Made by a program: the position numbers and the translations under genes. A stretch of DNA of 64,000 nucleotides, taken from positions 25,910 through 89,909 of the forward strand of contig NZ_DS022273.1 in the NCBI RefSeq assembly GCF_000153705.1, written 5' to 3'. Positions 8,193 to 16,344 of this stretch are shown here, in pieces. The DNA is from Fulvimarina pelagi HTCC2506. Its GTDB lineage: Bacteria > Pseudomonadota > Alphaproteobacteria > Rhizobiales > Rhizobiaceae. Below the pieces are notes generated by a model. The model worked only from the letters and a program-made list of their open reading frames with translations. It was not told where the DNA came from and made no database searches. Every line of letters begins with the position of its first letter. The first letter of the stretch is position 1.

Positions 8193-9644
8193 TCACTCGT
8201 CGCCGGCATCCGCGATTTCTGTCTCGGCGTCCGCGTCGGGAGTGCTCTCCCCCCCACCGTAGACAGCCGCCATCAGATCAGCATCGGCAAGATAAAATTC
8301 CCGCTTTGCATCAACAGATGCTAGTATTGCGGCAATTTTTCGACGTGTGTTGGCAAGAAGATCAAAAGTATTTGTGATCATTCCGTTATATGTCAAGAGC
8401 GCTTCTTCTTCGATTGTCGTTCGAATAGGAACAACATTCGAGCGATAGTGGCGGGCAATATCATGGCGTCCACGATAGGCTTGAAATGCAGCCCGAGCAT
8501 CTGACCGGATGTCGACAGCTTTGGCTGCAAGCTGGTTCGCAGCCTTCAGGTACTGGAATTCCGCTTTTCGAAGACGCGCCTGTCCACTATCGAAGATTGG
8601 AATCTCTAGGCCAATTTCGCCCGAGCCGGAAACGACATTGGTTGACGTCTCACTCCCATCTTCGGCCTCCTCGATCTCCTCCTCGACCGATATGCCAGCC
8701 GAGATTTCAAGGTCGGAGAGGTATCGCGTTGCGGTCGTGAGGCCGTACGAGCGGGCCAGCGCTTCCAACTCCAGACGAGCGACTTGAAGATCGACGCGGT
8801 TGCGTAATGCTTCAGCTTCGATGGCCTTATAGGATTTTAAGGAACCTGGGAGTGGCGGAAGCGCGTTCGGCACCTCGAATTTGAGGTTCTGCCCCCATAC
8901 GCCCATGACTTTGTAGAGACGTTCTTTCGCAAGTTTCGCCGCAAGCCTTGCCTCGGCAGTCTGAGCTGTCAGTTCGGCATAGAACGCTTGTTCACGCGCC
9001 TGATCGACTTTCGGGAGTGCGCCTGTTTTTCCAAGCTCGAGAGCCAATTCTGCGGCTGCGTCGGCTGCGACTTTCGCCCTGTTGAGGTAGGACACGGCCT
9101 CCCAGGCAGATGCTGCGTCGATCCATGCGCGGCGAGTTTCCATCGCGAGAGCAAGCGTTGCGTCGACCGCGCGTAGCTGTGCCTGCAGCACACGCACTTC
9201 TGCAACATCCAGCCGCCGTTCTCGTGTCAAAAGTCTCATCAAGTTGGCAGCGATGAGTCCCTCGACGGATCGTGCGATGCCGATCCCGCTATATCCAACG
9301 GACAAGCTTGGATTTTGGAGCAGTCCCTCCTGCCAGAGGTCGGCAACTGAGAGGCCTACATCCGCATAGGAAGTCTGCAGCGACTTGTTGTTAAGGAGTG
9401 CCACCTGAATCGCAGCATCGACGCCCACGTATTTGGGTTTCAAGAGCCTCGCCACACGTTCCTGAGCAGATTTCGCCTGCGCCTGGCTTTGGATCCAGAC
9501 GGTCTCTTTTCCAAGGCGTTGGGCCGTTTGGCTTGAGACAGACGCAAAGCCCAGATCTGTCTCGAAATCCTCGGTCGCCGAGACGCACCCACTGATGAGA
9601 AGTGGCAGCGTTATGACACCGGAAATTAGTAGACTGCGCTTCAT
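8193..9644 (-). CDS. TolC/CusC-type outer-membrane efflux lipoprotein
   Basis: 483 residues. Lipobox LLISGC at ~19; then two TolC-type repeats with long coiled-coil helices, with motifs ALLNNKSLQTSYADVG and LLQNPSLSVGYSG in the first half and ALRNRVDLQVARLELEALA in the second. Such proteins form trimeric exit ducts for RND or other pumps. The C-terminal tail is acidic (DADAETEIADAGDE). It starts 4 bases inside the preceding small lipoprotein gene and ends 29 bases before the oxidase. No inner-membrane RND pump or adaptor is present in the window. Confidence 0.88.
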   Translation of the reverse strand: MKRSLLISGVITLPLLISGCVSATEDFETDLGFASVSSQTAQRLGKETVWIQSQAQAKSAQERVARLLKPKYVGVDAAIQVALLNNKSLQTSYADVGLSVADLWQEGLLQNPSLSVGYSGIGIARSVEGLIAANLMRLLTRERRLDVAEVRVLQAQLRAVDATLALAMETRRAWIDAASAWEAVSYLNRAKVAADAAAELALELGKTGALPKVDQAREQAFYAELTAQTAEARLAAKLAKERLYKVMGVWGQNLKFEVPNALPPLPGSLKSYKAIEAEALRNRVDLQVARLELEALARSYGLTTATRYLSDLEISAGISVEEEIEEAEDGSETSTNVVSGSGEIGLEIPIFDSGQARLRKAEFQYLKAANQLAAKAVDIRSDARAAFQAYRGRHDIARHYRSNVVPIRTTIEEEALLTYNGMITNTFDLLANTRRKIAAILASVDAKREFYLADADLMAAVYGGGESTPDADAETEIADAGDE

Positions 9645-9892
9645 TGCCCTGCCTCCTGGCTTGTCGAGGGAATGGCTTCGAGCGGAACACCGCTGTTGCG
9701 CCAGCCACGTGGCTCAGTGACCGATCGAGGAGTGTAAGAGCCTATGACCGCCGTGCTCTGGACAGTCGGCGATGGATTTTGAGGGTCCGCAGCGGGAGGT
9801 ATGGCAAATACGTCCGGCAAACCGCGAGGTGCAGGCGCGCAGCTAGCCATGACGAAACCCGTAAGGGTTACGCCGAGCGCTATTTTTTTCAT
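9641..9892 (-). CDS. Small lipoprotein coupled to the TolC-type gene
   Basis: 83 residues starting at ATG 9892 (MKKIALGVTL), chosen over an upstream ATG at 9922 because it gives a proper signal peptide with lipobox VMASC. The rest is short, proline-rich and without a recognisable domain (PAPRGLPDVFAIPPAADPQNP). Its stop overlaps the start of the TolC-type gene (ATGA). Small lipoproteins are often found in this position of copper clusters; function unknown. Confidence 0.6.
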   Translation of the reverse strand: MKKIALGVTLTGFVMASCAPAPRGLPDVFAIPPAADPQNPSPTVQSTAVIGSYTPRSVTEPRGWRNSGVPLEAIPSTSQEAGQ

Positions 9893-10047
9893 GAGAAATC
9901 TACCGCGAGAAGCTGTGCTCATCTACAAGAGCAGGTTATTGCCGATCTATCGACGCAACTATCCGCAGAAATGGATAAGTGCGACGCTTCCCAGACGTAC
10001 TGACAGAGTCAGAACGTCATGCAGCTTAAACCAAGCCGCAAGTGCGG

Positions 10048-10416
10048 TTATACTCGAGGGGGCCGATCGTCGGCGGCAGGCTCTACACCGAAAATGGTCC
10101 TAGAGCCTTCAACATACGCTGCGTCTTTGTAAGCGATAGACACTGCCGAAACATCATGCTGGCTCTCAATGCCAGAAACGCACTGTACAACACAGTGCGA
10201 CGTGCCTTTTGGATGGTGATCTTTCGACTCAGAGCTTTTCGAGTGGCCAGATGCACCGTCGTGCGCGAGATTCAGAGAAGATACTGCGGCTTCGACGGCG
10301 GAAAATTCCGCCTCAAGGGCCTGCGAATGGTTAGACGCAGAGGCATAGACGCTTGCGAAAAGCAATATCGCAAGCGATGCACGAGCCAACAATGCCAAAC
10401 ACCGTCTCATACGCAT
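10048..10416 (-). CDS. Hypothetical exported protein with His/Cys segment
   Basis: 122 residues, no family recognised. N-terminal signal peptide (LALLARASLAILLFASVYASA). The middle contains His, Ser and two close cysteines (DHHPKGTSHCVVQCVSG), plausible as a soft-metal site. The C-terminus ends EPAADDRPPRV. It reads in the same direction as the copper run and lies about 150 bases upstream of the small lipoprotein, so it may be the first gene or a separately expressed metal-responsive protein. Confidence 0.45.
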   Translation of the reverse strand: MRMRRCLALLARASLAILLFASVYASASNHSQALEAEFSAVEAAVSSLNLAHDGASGHSKSSESKDHHPKGTSHCVVQCVSGIESQHDVSAVSIAYKDAAYVEGSRTIFGVEPAADDRPPRV

Positions 10417-10761
10417 GTATCTAGACGTTCGCGAAAATTTCTACAAGGTCGTCATTGCATTCGGGTGGAGCTCTGTGTTCGTTACACCACGGCCGCAACT
10501 TCATTGCATAAAAGCAACCATACTGCTGTCGGGCTGAACCGTAACTTGCCTACCACTTGCCTACCAAAGGGTGAGAGACCGTTTGAGAGTGGGCTCGTTC
10601 AATGATCCGTCATCAAGCTTCTCATAGAAACAGAAATCATGGCTTCGAAGACGTCGACGTGCTGCTCGTGGTCGCGGACTGAAATGATCCCGATTCCGAC
10701 GCTGGTCTGCCTTAGAAAAAGTGGTCCTTCATGAAGTATGGTTTTGAGACCATTGAAGCGC

Positions 10762-10929
10762 TCACCGTTCAATCGACCAGATCGAGCGATCGAGCTCGCC
10801 ATGGGTATGGCCGTGGCCGTGCTCATCGTGAGAATCCCCATGGCCATGATGGTTACTATGGCCATGGGGATGCCCGGCACCATGATCGTATCCGCCGAAG
10901 CCGAACCATTCTTCAATCTTTCCGAGCAT
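10762..10929 (-). pseudogene. Remnant of a DmeF-like cation-diffusion facilitator (N-terminal piece only)
   Basis: From ATG 10929 the frame encodes 55 residues: MLGKIEEWFGFGG, then a His-rich run with ten or more His (HGAGHPHGHSNHHGHGD and HGHGHTHGELD), then SIWSIER and a stop. This matches the start of DmeF-type Co/Ni exporters, which read HGHTHGVVDPSIATTxRGIWA before the first helix. All membrane helices are missing. It starts 11 bases after the csoR-like pseudogene, preserving the regulator-exporter order of dmeR-dmeF operons. It is either a decayed gene or a stand-alone His-rich peptide. Confidence 0.6.
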
Positions 10930-10939
10930 CGCTTCGGCC

Positions 10940-11204
10940 TCACAGATATTTCGCGAGCGTCTTGAACTCGTGCAGTGCATCTTCCGCTGGCCTCCCGTCC
11001 TCGGCCACTTCGTCGCCAATGCAACGCTTCATATGATCAAGGATCATTGTCCGCTTAGCGTTGTGGATCGTCGCTTCGATCGCTTGGAGTTGTTGGGCGA
11101 GGTCGAGACAGGAGTTCCTCTTCGAGCATCTTCAGGATGCTGGTGATGTGGCCATGCGCCTGTTTCAGGCGGGTGACGATGTGCGGATGGGATGCGTGCT
11201 TAAT
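10940..11204 (-). pseudogene. Frameshifted CsoR/RcnR-family metal sensor
   Basis: Two frames together encode a full DUF156 protein. The first reads KHASHPHIVTRLKQAHGH then ITSILKMLEEE; after a +1 shift near 11100 the second reads CLDLAQQLQAIEATIHNAKR then TMILDHMKRCIGDEV and ends ALHEFKTLAKYL. The Cys of CLDLAQQL and the His and Cys of LDHMKRC sit where CsoR-type sensors hold Cu(I). The total length (265 bases) is not a multiple of three, and the expected start codon is ATT. So the repressor is probably inactive, unless the shift is a sequencing error. Confidence 0.75.
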
Positions 11205-11239
11205 GCTTTACCCCTACCCCTAGGGGATAGGGGTAAAGC
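11205..11239. promoter_or_regulatory. Palindromic operator for the CsoR/RcnR-type regulator
   Basis: Twelve-base perfect arms GCTTTACCCCTA (11205-11216) and TAGGGGTAAAGC (11228-11239) flank CCCCTAGGGG. A-T ends bounding G/C tracts are the pattern of known CsoR and RcnR operators. It abuts the start of the csoR-like pseudogene, and a TTGACC hexamer lies just upstream on the minus strand (11249-11244). Confidence 0.65.
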
Positions 11240-11385
11240 TAGCGGTCAATGGTCAGATGAGGCGATCAATCGAAGAATAGGTGCCGTTCCAGAGTTGAAT
11301 GGCCGGTTACGTTCAGACTGAAAGCGTAGCCTTGTCGGAATGGTCGATCTCAACCGCTACGCACCCGACAGCACACTTTGTCGGC

Positions 11386-11805
11386 CTACCGACGAGTTTC
11401 GTGCACGCAGTTGCCGTGATCGGCGAGTACCTCGATCACCCTGCAGTTCTCGACCATCTCGTTCGAGCACTGGGTCATCCGTTCGACCTCCGTACGCAGG
11501 GCCGACAGTCGGGCGATCTTGTCTTCGATCTTCGCTAGGTGGGCACGCGCGATCTCGTCGGCCTTCTCGCACGGCCGAGAGGGATGCCCGGCCAGTTCGA
11601 TCAGTTCGCGGATCGCATCGAGATCGAAACCGAGTTCCCGAGCGTGTCTGACGAAACCCAGTCGCTGGACGTGGGTCTCGTCGTAGAGACGTCTGTTCCC
11701 CTCGCTCCTAGGCGGCTCGGGAAGAATGCCGATCTGCTCGTAGTAGCGGATCGTCGGGATCTTCACGCCCGTTCGCTTCGACAACTCGCCGATCGCCAGG
11801 TTCAT
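11386..11805 (-). CDS. MerR-family heavy-metal regulator (ZntR/CadR/PbrR type)
   Basis: 139 residues. N-terminal winged helix-turn-helix (IGELSKRTGVKIPTIRYYEQ) followed by the long dimerisation helix. Metal ligands of the Zn/Cd/Pb branch are visible: Cys ~79 (PSRPCEKADEIARAHL), Cys ~112 (MTQCSNEMVENC) and a C-terminal loop with two further Cys plus His (ENCRVIEVL, DHGNCVHE). It is divergent from the first CDF transporter and the 72-base gap contains a MerR-type promoter, so it should activate that transporter and possibly the whole downstream unit in response to a divalent soft metal. Confidence 0.88.
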   Translation of the reverse strand: MNLAIGELSKRTGVKIPTIRYYEQIGILPEPPRSEGNRRLYDETHVQRLGFVRHARELGFDLDAIRELIELAGHPSRPCEKADEIARAHLAKIEDKIARLSALRTEVERMTQCSNEMVENCRVIEVLADHGNCVHETRR

Positions 11806-11816
11806 GGGAATACCTC

Positions 11817-11847
11817 TTGCTCCTCTAGTCGCTAGAGATCGTAGCTT
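11817..11847 (+). promoter_or_regulatory. MerR-type promoter with 19-base spacer
   Basis: TTGCTC (11817-11822) and TAGCTT (11842-11847) are separated by 19 bases, longer than the usual 17 and diagnostic of MerR-activated promoters. The spacer holds a perfect dyad CTCTAG-TCG-CTAGAG (11823-11837), the expected regulator site. It drives the CDF genes at 11878. Confidence 0.8.
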
Positions 11848-11877
11848 CCTTTCGTGTTCAAGAACAGGAGATCAAAA

Positions 11878-12627
11878 ATGGCGGAAGGCTGCTGCGGCGC
11901 GGAGAAGCGCGACACCGTCGAAACCTCGAGGGCCGATACCGGCTGCGGGTGCAAGGAAGGCGTTCCCGTCTTCGACGGCGTCGATCCGCGCTACAAGCGG
12001 ATCCTGTGGACCGTAATCGGCATCAACGGCCTGATGTTCGGCATCGAGATGGCGGCGGGCCGGATCGCCGGGTCTCAAGCCCTGATGGCCGACGCGCTCG
12101 ACTTCCTCAGCGATACCGTGACCTACGGACTGAGCCTCGCCGTCATCGGTGCGAGCCTGAGAACGCGAGCGACGGCGGCGCTCTTCAAGGGCGTTTCGCT
12201 CAGCCTCATGGCGCTTTGGATCCTCGGGTCCACGATCTATCAGACCTTCGTCCTCGGTGTTCCGAGTGCCGAGATCATGGGCGGCATCGGGTTCCTCGCG
12301 CTCGCGGCCAACCTCGGCTCGGTCCTCCTGCTGATGCGATACAAGGACGGAGACGCGAACGTGCGCTCGGTCTGGCTCTGCTCGCGGAACGACGCGATCG
12401 GCAATTTCGTCGTGATGGCTGCGGCCCTCGGTGTCTGGGGCTCGGCTTCCGCCTGGCCGGATCTGGCGGTGGCGACCGTCATGGCCGGGCTGTTCCTGGT
12501 CTCGTCGTTCCAGATCCTCCGGCAGGCATGGGCCGAGTACGGCGGAGACGAGCGGGGCGGACACGCCACGATGGATTCGATCCCGGAAGCCGACGCTCCC
12601 GAGTTCGCGACAGGACGTTCGTCATGA
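11878..12627 (+). CDS. Cation transporter, CDF-like, with Cys-rich N-terminus
   Basis: 249 residues from ATG 11878, after an AGGAG-type site (AACAGGAGATC). The first 25 residues hold five Cys (EGCCGAEKRD, GCGCKEG), likely a metal-capture segment. Five to six membrane helices follow. The CDF metal-site equivalents are ALDFLSDTV in helix 2 (Asp-Asp, where many CDFs have His-Asp) and SRNDAIGN in helix 5. Such proteins are annotated cation transporter in alphaproteobacterial metal islands. It overlaps the next CDF gene by ATGA. Substrate is unknown; the MerR ligand set suggests Pb, Cd or Zn. Confidence 0.8.
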   Translation: MAEGCCGAEKRDTVETSRADTGCGCKEGVPVFDGVDPRYKRILWTVIGINGLMFGIEMAAGRIAGSQALMADALDFLSDTVTYGLSLAVIGASLRTRATAALFKGVSLSLMALWILGSTIYQTFVLGVPSAEIMGGIGFLALAANLGSVLLLMRYKDGDANVRSVWLCSRNDAIGNFVVMAAALGVWGSASAWPDLAVATVMAGLFLVSSFQILRQAWAEYGGDERGGHATMDSIPEADAPEFATGRSS

Positions 12628-13519
12628 GCGGACATGGCCACGACCACGCGCCGAAGGCGTCGCATGGCGTGTTCGCGATCGGCATCGGATTGAACGTCGT
12701 CTACGTCGTCCTGGAGGCGATATTCGGCCTCTTCTCGGGTTCCCTCGCCCTGCTTGCCGATGCCGGCCACAACCTTTCCGACGTGCTCGGCCTGGCGATC
12801 GCCTGGGGCGCGATATGGCTCGCGGCCAGGCCGCCAAGCGCGACTCGGACCTACGGGTTCAAAAGGACGCCGATCCTGGCTTCCCTCGCCAACGCCGTCA
12901 TCCTGCTGGTCGCAGTCGGCATCATCGCCTGGGAAGCCGTTCACAGGCTGATGCAGCCGGCTCCGGTCGCCACGTGGACTATCGTCTGGGTCGCGCTGGT
13001 CGGCGTCTTCGTGAACGGTATCACGGCATGGATGTTCATGGCGGGAAGCAAGGACGACCTGAACATTCGCGGCGCCTTCCTTCATATGGCAGCCGATACC
13101 GGTGTCACGATCGGCGTCATCGTCGCCGCGCTTCTGATCCGATGGACGGGATGGCTCTGGCTGGATCCGGCCGTAAGCCTCGCCATCGCAGCTTCGGAAC
13201 CTGGGGTCTTCTCCGCGATTCCGTGACGTTGGCTGCCGATGCGGTACCGCCGGGGATCGACCAGACGGCGGTTCGCCGGCATCTCGAAGCGCCCAATTGC
13301 GTCGAGGAGGTCCATGACCTGCATATCTCGGGTATCAGCACCACCGAGACGGCCCTGACGGCGCATCTGGTCTGCGCGGATCGGGACCGGGCCGACGAAC
13401 TGCTGGCAAGGGTTCCACGAGAACTGCACGACGGGTTCGGCATCGAGCACGCGACTCTGCAGATGGAAAGCGAGAGCATCGCAGCGTCCTGTGGTCTGCG
13501 ATCCCGGCGGGCCGTCTGA
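12624..13519 (+). pseudogene. CzcD/DmeF-type CDF metal exporter with an internal frameshift
   Basis: Starts at ATG 12624 (MSGHGHDHAPKASHG) inside the stop of the previous gene. Helices and metal sites are typical: GSLALLADAGHNLSDVLGLA (HNLSD) in helix 2 and FLHMAADTGVTIG (HxxxD) in helix 5. After LDPAVSLAIA (about 13195) the frame runs into a stop at 13226, while the expected continuation is in another frame (FGTWGLLRDSVTLAADAVPP to 13519) and gives the normal cytoplasmic domain (EVHDLHISGISTTETALTAH). A few residues are missing at the junction, so it looks like a small deletion. The cytoplasmic half would not be made, and the exporter is probably inactive. Confidence 0.8.
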
Positions 13520-13750
13520 CCGGGATACATCCGATCCCTGGAGCGGACGACGTCAGGATGACGATACCGAATTGGTCACGGGACGGTTTTCGTGACCGGG
13601 CATCCCGCGATCGTGGCGTCGGGAACGATCGGCGGTACTTGTTCCTTGATCTTCCAGCGACCGTAAGCCGCACCTGCCGAGCGATCGGAAGAAAATAAGG
13701 GGATCATTCATGGCGAAGATTCCTGTCGGAAGGTCATGAAGGAGGCTCGA

Positions 13751-14140
13751 ATGACAAGGACCATGAAGGATTTCGTCGCCGAGGCTCGCGAGAGGACGGG
13801 CGGATCCGTCGAGGCCGCGAAGGCCGACGGACTGATGCTCGACGTGCGCGAGGCCGACGAACTCGATATGGACGGCCGAGTGCCCGGTGCCGTCCACGTG
13901 CCGCGAGGCTTTCTGGAAGCGAAGGCCGACGTCACGAACGACGGCGGCGTGAAGGCGCTGCATGCCGCCCATTCCGAAGGCCGGGCCGTCCACGTTCTCT
14001 GTGCTTCCGGTGCGCGGGCGAGCTTGGCGGCCGCGATGCTCTTCGAGATGGGCTATTCGGCGCAGCCGATCGAAGGCGGGCTCAAGGGATGGCGAGAAGC
14101 GGGGCGGCCCGTCGAAGGCGGAAAGGAAGGCTCTGAATGA
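13751..14140 (+). CDS. Rhodanese-like sulfurtransferase
   Basis: 129 residues from ATG 13751, chosen because GGAGG lies five bases upstream; an ATG at 13736 is less well placed. A single rhodanese domain with LMLDVREADEL, the substrate loop GAVHVPRGFLE and the active-site loop VLCASGARASLAA, with Cys as the persulfide carrier. Single-domain rhodaneses in metal and sulphur clusters handle sulfane sulphur or thiol repair. It is coupled to the next tiny membrane ORF (ATGATGG over the stop). Confidence 0.88.
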   Translation: MTRTMKDFVAEARERTGGSVEAAKADGLMLDVREADELDMDGRVPGAVHVPRGFLEAKADVTNDGGVKALHAAHSEGRAVHVLCASGARASLAAAMLFEMGYSAQPIEGGLKGWREAGRPVEGGKEGSE

Positions 14141-14262
14141 TGGACGATCACATGAGCGGCATGGGAGCCTGGATGCCCCTAGGCATGGGCCTCTGGGGCA
14201 TCCTCTGGATCGTTCTCGTCGTGCTGGCGATGGCGGCGCTCGTCAAGTTCCTGCGCCGCTGA
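14137..14262 (+). CDS. 41-residue Met/Trp-rich membrane peptide
   Basis: Begins MMDDHMSGMGAWMPLGMG and continues through one hydrophobic helix (LWGILWIVLVVLAMAALV) to KFLRR. It starts inside the rhodanese stop (ATGA), the mark of translational coupling. Short peptides of this type, with a Met-rich periplasmic end and a basic cytoplasmic end, are common next to copper genes; the Met and His could bind Cu(I). No experimental function known to me. Confidence 0.6.
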   Translation: MMDDHMSGMGAWMPLGMGLWGILWIVLVVLAMAALVKFLRR

Positions 14263-14265
14263 TCA

Positions 14266-14284
14266 CCCCGCGGTATCAGCGGGG
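14266..14284. terminator. Hairpin between convergent genes
   Basis: CCCCGC (14266-14271) and GCGGGG (14279-14284) flank a 7-base loop. It overlaps the stop of the DUF411 gene and lies just after the 41-residue ORF, so it could terminate both. No U-tract, hence moderate confidence. Confidence 0.4.
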
Positions 14285-14740
14285 ATAGCTCGCGAACACC
14301 TCGGTCGAGCCGTCGGCTTTGACCAGCAGCACGTCGAAGGGCGTGTCGCCCGAGCCCATGCCCGGTGCATCCGCCGGCATGCCTGAAACGGACAGGCCGA
14401 TGGCCTGAGGCCGCTCGGTCAGCAGCCGTTCGATCTCGGCCGTCGGGACGTGCCCTTCGATGGCATAGCCGTCGACAAGGCCGGTATGACAGGACGCGTG
14501 CTGCGGCGAGAAGCCGGCCTCCTGCTTCTTCGCGTAGAGGTCGGCCGAGGCGAGCTGTTCGACGGTGACGTCGTACTCCGCGTCCTCGACATGGCGGACC
14601 CAGGCCGCGCAGCAGCCGCAGGTCGGCGACGAGTAAACCTTCATCGCCTCGCCGGCTTCGGCGAGGAACGTCGTCGAGAATAGTGCGAGAGCGCCGGCTC
14701 CGAGAACTGCGCCGAGGGTCGTCTTCTTCCTGATGGTCAT
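14276..14740 (-). CDS. DUF411 family metal-binding protein (CopG-like)
   Basis: 154 residues from ATG 14740 (MTIRKKTTLGAV), with a signal peptide ending near LAEAGEAM. The DUF411 core shows the thioredoxin-like strand VYSSPTCGCCAAWVRHVE with CxCC, then QHASCHTGLVDGYAIEGHVP with the second Cys/His pair, and GLSVSGMPADAPGMG. Members occur in copper, silver and gold resistance loci and are thought to bind metal in the periplasm. Convergent with the rhodanese unit. Confidence 0.88.
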   Translation of the reverse strand: MTIRKKTTLGAVLGAGALALFSTTFLAEAGEAMKVYSSPTCGCCAAWVRHVEDAEYDVTVEQLASADLYAKKQEAGFSPQHASCHTGLVDGYAIEGHVPTAEIERLLTERPQAIGLSVSGMPADAPGMGSGDTPFDVLLVKADGSTEVFASYPR

Positions 14741-14806
14741 GATAGTCGCTTTTCGAAATATGGCTTCAAGCATGGGGTTCGGTCCCTTGATGTTGGTGTA
14801 CGAACG

Positions 14807-15125
14807 CTACTCGATCAAGATGGTGACGATCCGGCTCGGTTCGAAACCGGTCCTCTCGTCTGCCCGACCGAGCGGGTTCGCCACGACTCGCGTGCTGCCG
14901 ATCCGATAGCCGGCGGTCGCTTGAATACGACCATGGACCCAAAACGCCGGGCTCTACGCCGCGATCTCGGACTCGCGATCGCTCGCATAGCAGTGGTTGA
15001 GCCTGTCGTCGCGTATTGATAGCGACCGAAGGCTTGGCAGGTGGTGGGTGACGACTATCGTCCAAGCAGGATCGCCGCCGCTGGCGAATGCGTCGCCAAT
15101 GAAGCGTATGGACGCTCGCCGCCAT
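14807..15125 (-). pseudogene. Decayed metallophosphoesterase (C-terminal part)
   Basis: One frame, broken by an in-frame TAG, encodes RFIGDAFASGGDPAWTIVVT, HHLPSLRSLSI, NHCYASDRESEIAA, stop, FWVHGRI and YRIGSTRVVANPLGRAD. These match calcineurin-like phosphoesterases (VVTHHAPS, then LWIHGHTH, then GxTRVVxNPRGY); the metal-binding GHTH has become GRIQ. No start or N-terminal metal motifs exist (a stop precedes 15125). The following 15126-15417 holds no gene I can support. Confidence 0.6.
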
Positions 15126-15417
15126 CAAAGGGTCTCGTCAGGCGCGATCCATCGCTAGCGCCGCGTCGTTGAATTGCGATGGATGAAGCTATGGCCGTTT
15201 ACCCACCTGTTCGCGGATGTAGTGCGGCTGCAAAAGCCTGTCGCGTTTCGAGAGATCGTCAAGAAAATCAGTCAGCTTCCCAAAAGCTGATCTCACTCAA
15301 GCCCGCTCTGGGTCAAACCAGCCGAAGCAGGACGTCGGCTTTTCCGGTCTTCTCACCAAAAGCTGTCGGTCTGCTTCAGGTCCAACTCGCCGAAAGCGGC
15401 CCGTTGGAGCAGAATTG

Positions 15418-15807
15418 TCATCGGACCAGCACGACCTCGACACCGAGTTCAGTTTCAGCATCTTTCCAAGCTCGATCGGCTGTCACTGCAGGTAGGCCGA
15501 GTTTGCGAGAAAGAGCGAGGCATGCGCGGTCGCCGTGGCTCAGCCCGAGATGCGCTGTTGCCCCGCGCATGAGACCAGCTTCGATCGCCAGCTCGCCGTC
15601 GAGTGGCCGTATGTCAAGGCGGAGCGCTTCGACCAGTCGAGGGATTGCGTCGACCGGCACGCCCTTGTCGATGCTCTTCGAGACCACTTCCTGAAGGTTG
15701 ACCGCGGAAATCGCAGCATCGCGAAGCCAGCGTCTGGCTTCTGCGGCACCCGTCTCCTCATTGAGATCTACAAACACAGCCGATGTGTCGATGACGCATG
15801 ATGGCAT
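15418..15807 (-). CDS. vapC: VapC-type PIN-domain toxin
   Basis: 129 residues. A PIN nuclease fold with the acidic residues in order: Asp in CVIDTSAV, Glu in NLQEVV, Asp in SHGDRACLAL and Asp in AVTADRAW. VapC toxins cleave RNA (often tRNA or rRNA) and are held inactive by the cognate antitoxin. Its ATG shares a base with the stop of the antitoxin gene, so the pair is coupled. Confidence 0.9.
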   Translation of the reverse strand: MPSCVIDTSAVFVDLNEETGAAEARRWLRDAAISAVNLQEVVSKSIDKGVPVDAIPRLVEALRLDIRPLDGELAIEAGLMRGATAHLGLSHGDRACLALSRKLGLPAVTADRAWKDAETELGVEVVLVR

Positions 15808-16082
15808 TAGGATCGTTTGCCTTGCGCAGATCGGTCACTGGCCTCGCGGTCATTCTCATTGCGCCGGTCAGCAATGATCTCTTGGGCAATATCGGTTCCC
15901 GGAGCCACATATTCGCGAAAGATGGATCGGGCGCGATCCAAGGCAGCATCTGGAGTAGTCAGATGAACTTCGCTTCCGATCAATTCCGCCATCACGTGAC
16001 CGCCCTTCTGCACGCCAAGCTTCTCGCGCAATGCGGCCGGGAGGACCAAGCGGCCATTCGGGAGAACATTGACCCGGATCAT
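15807..16082 (-). CDS. vapB: AbrB/SpoVT-type antitoxin (VapB)
   Basis: 91 residues from ATG 16082 (MIRVNVLPNGRLVLPAALRE); an ATG 21 bases upstream is less consistent with the family. The swapped-hairpin AbrB DNA-binding domain is clear (NGRLVLPAALREKLGVQKGG), followed by a helical, charged tail that should wrap the toxin. Upstream bases include an AT-rich stretch (TATATAGCC), a likely autoregulated promoter. Confidence 0.88.
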   Translation of the reverse strand: MIRVNVLPNGRLVLPAALREKLGVQKGGHVMAELIGSEVHLTTPDAALDRARSIFREYVAPGTDIAQEIIADRRNENDREASDRSAQGKRS

Positions 16083-16344
16083 TGATCTGCCTTCTTTAGA
16101 CATAAACTAATAGGCTATATATGGCTTGTATCGATCTGGCGGTCAATAAACACCCCATTGACCTAAAGTGAAGGCAGGTCAGAACTTAATTCTGCTGCAA
16201 ACCGATATGCTCACAGGTGACCGGTTTTGAGCATCTTTGTGGAAAACGATCGAAACCCTGCTTGATCGCGTTTCGAGCATGCCCGATAAGTTCGGGTGCA
16301 TTTTCGATACAGTTTTGCAGATCAGGTTCGGTCGTCTTCCATTC

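Noticed and set aside
10599..10760. Continuation of the DmeF remnant in another frame
   Set aside because: The residues (LKTILHEGPLFLRQTSVGIG) do not resemble CDF helices, so it is not included.
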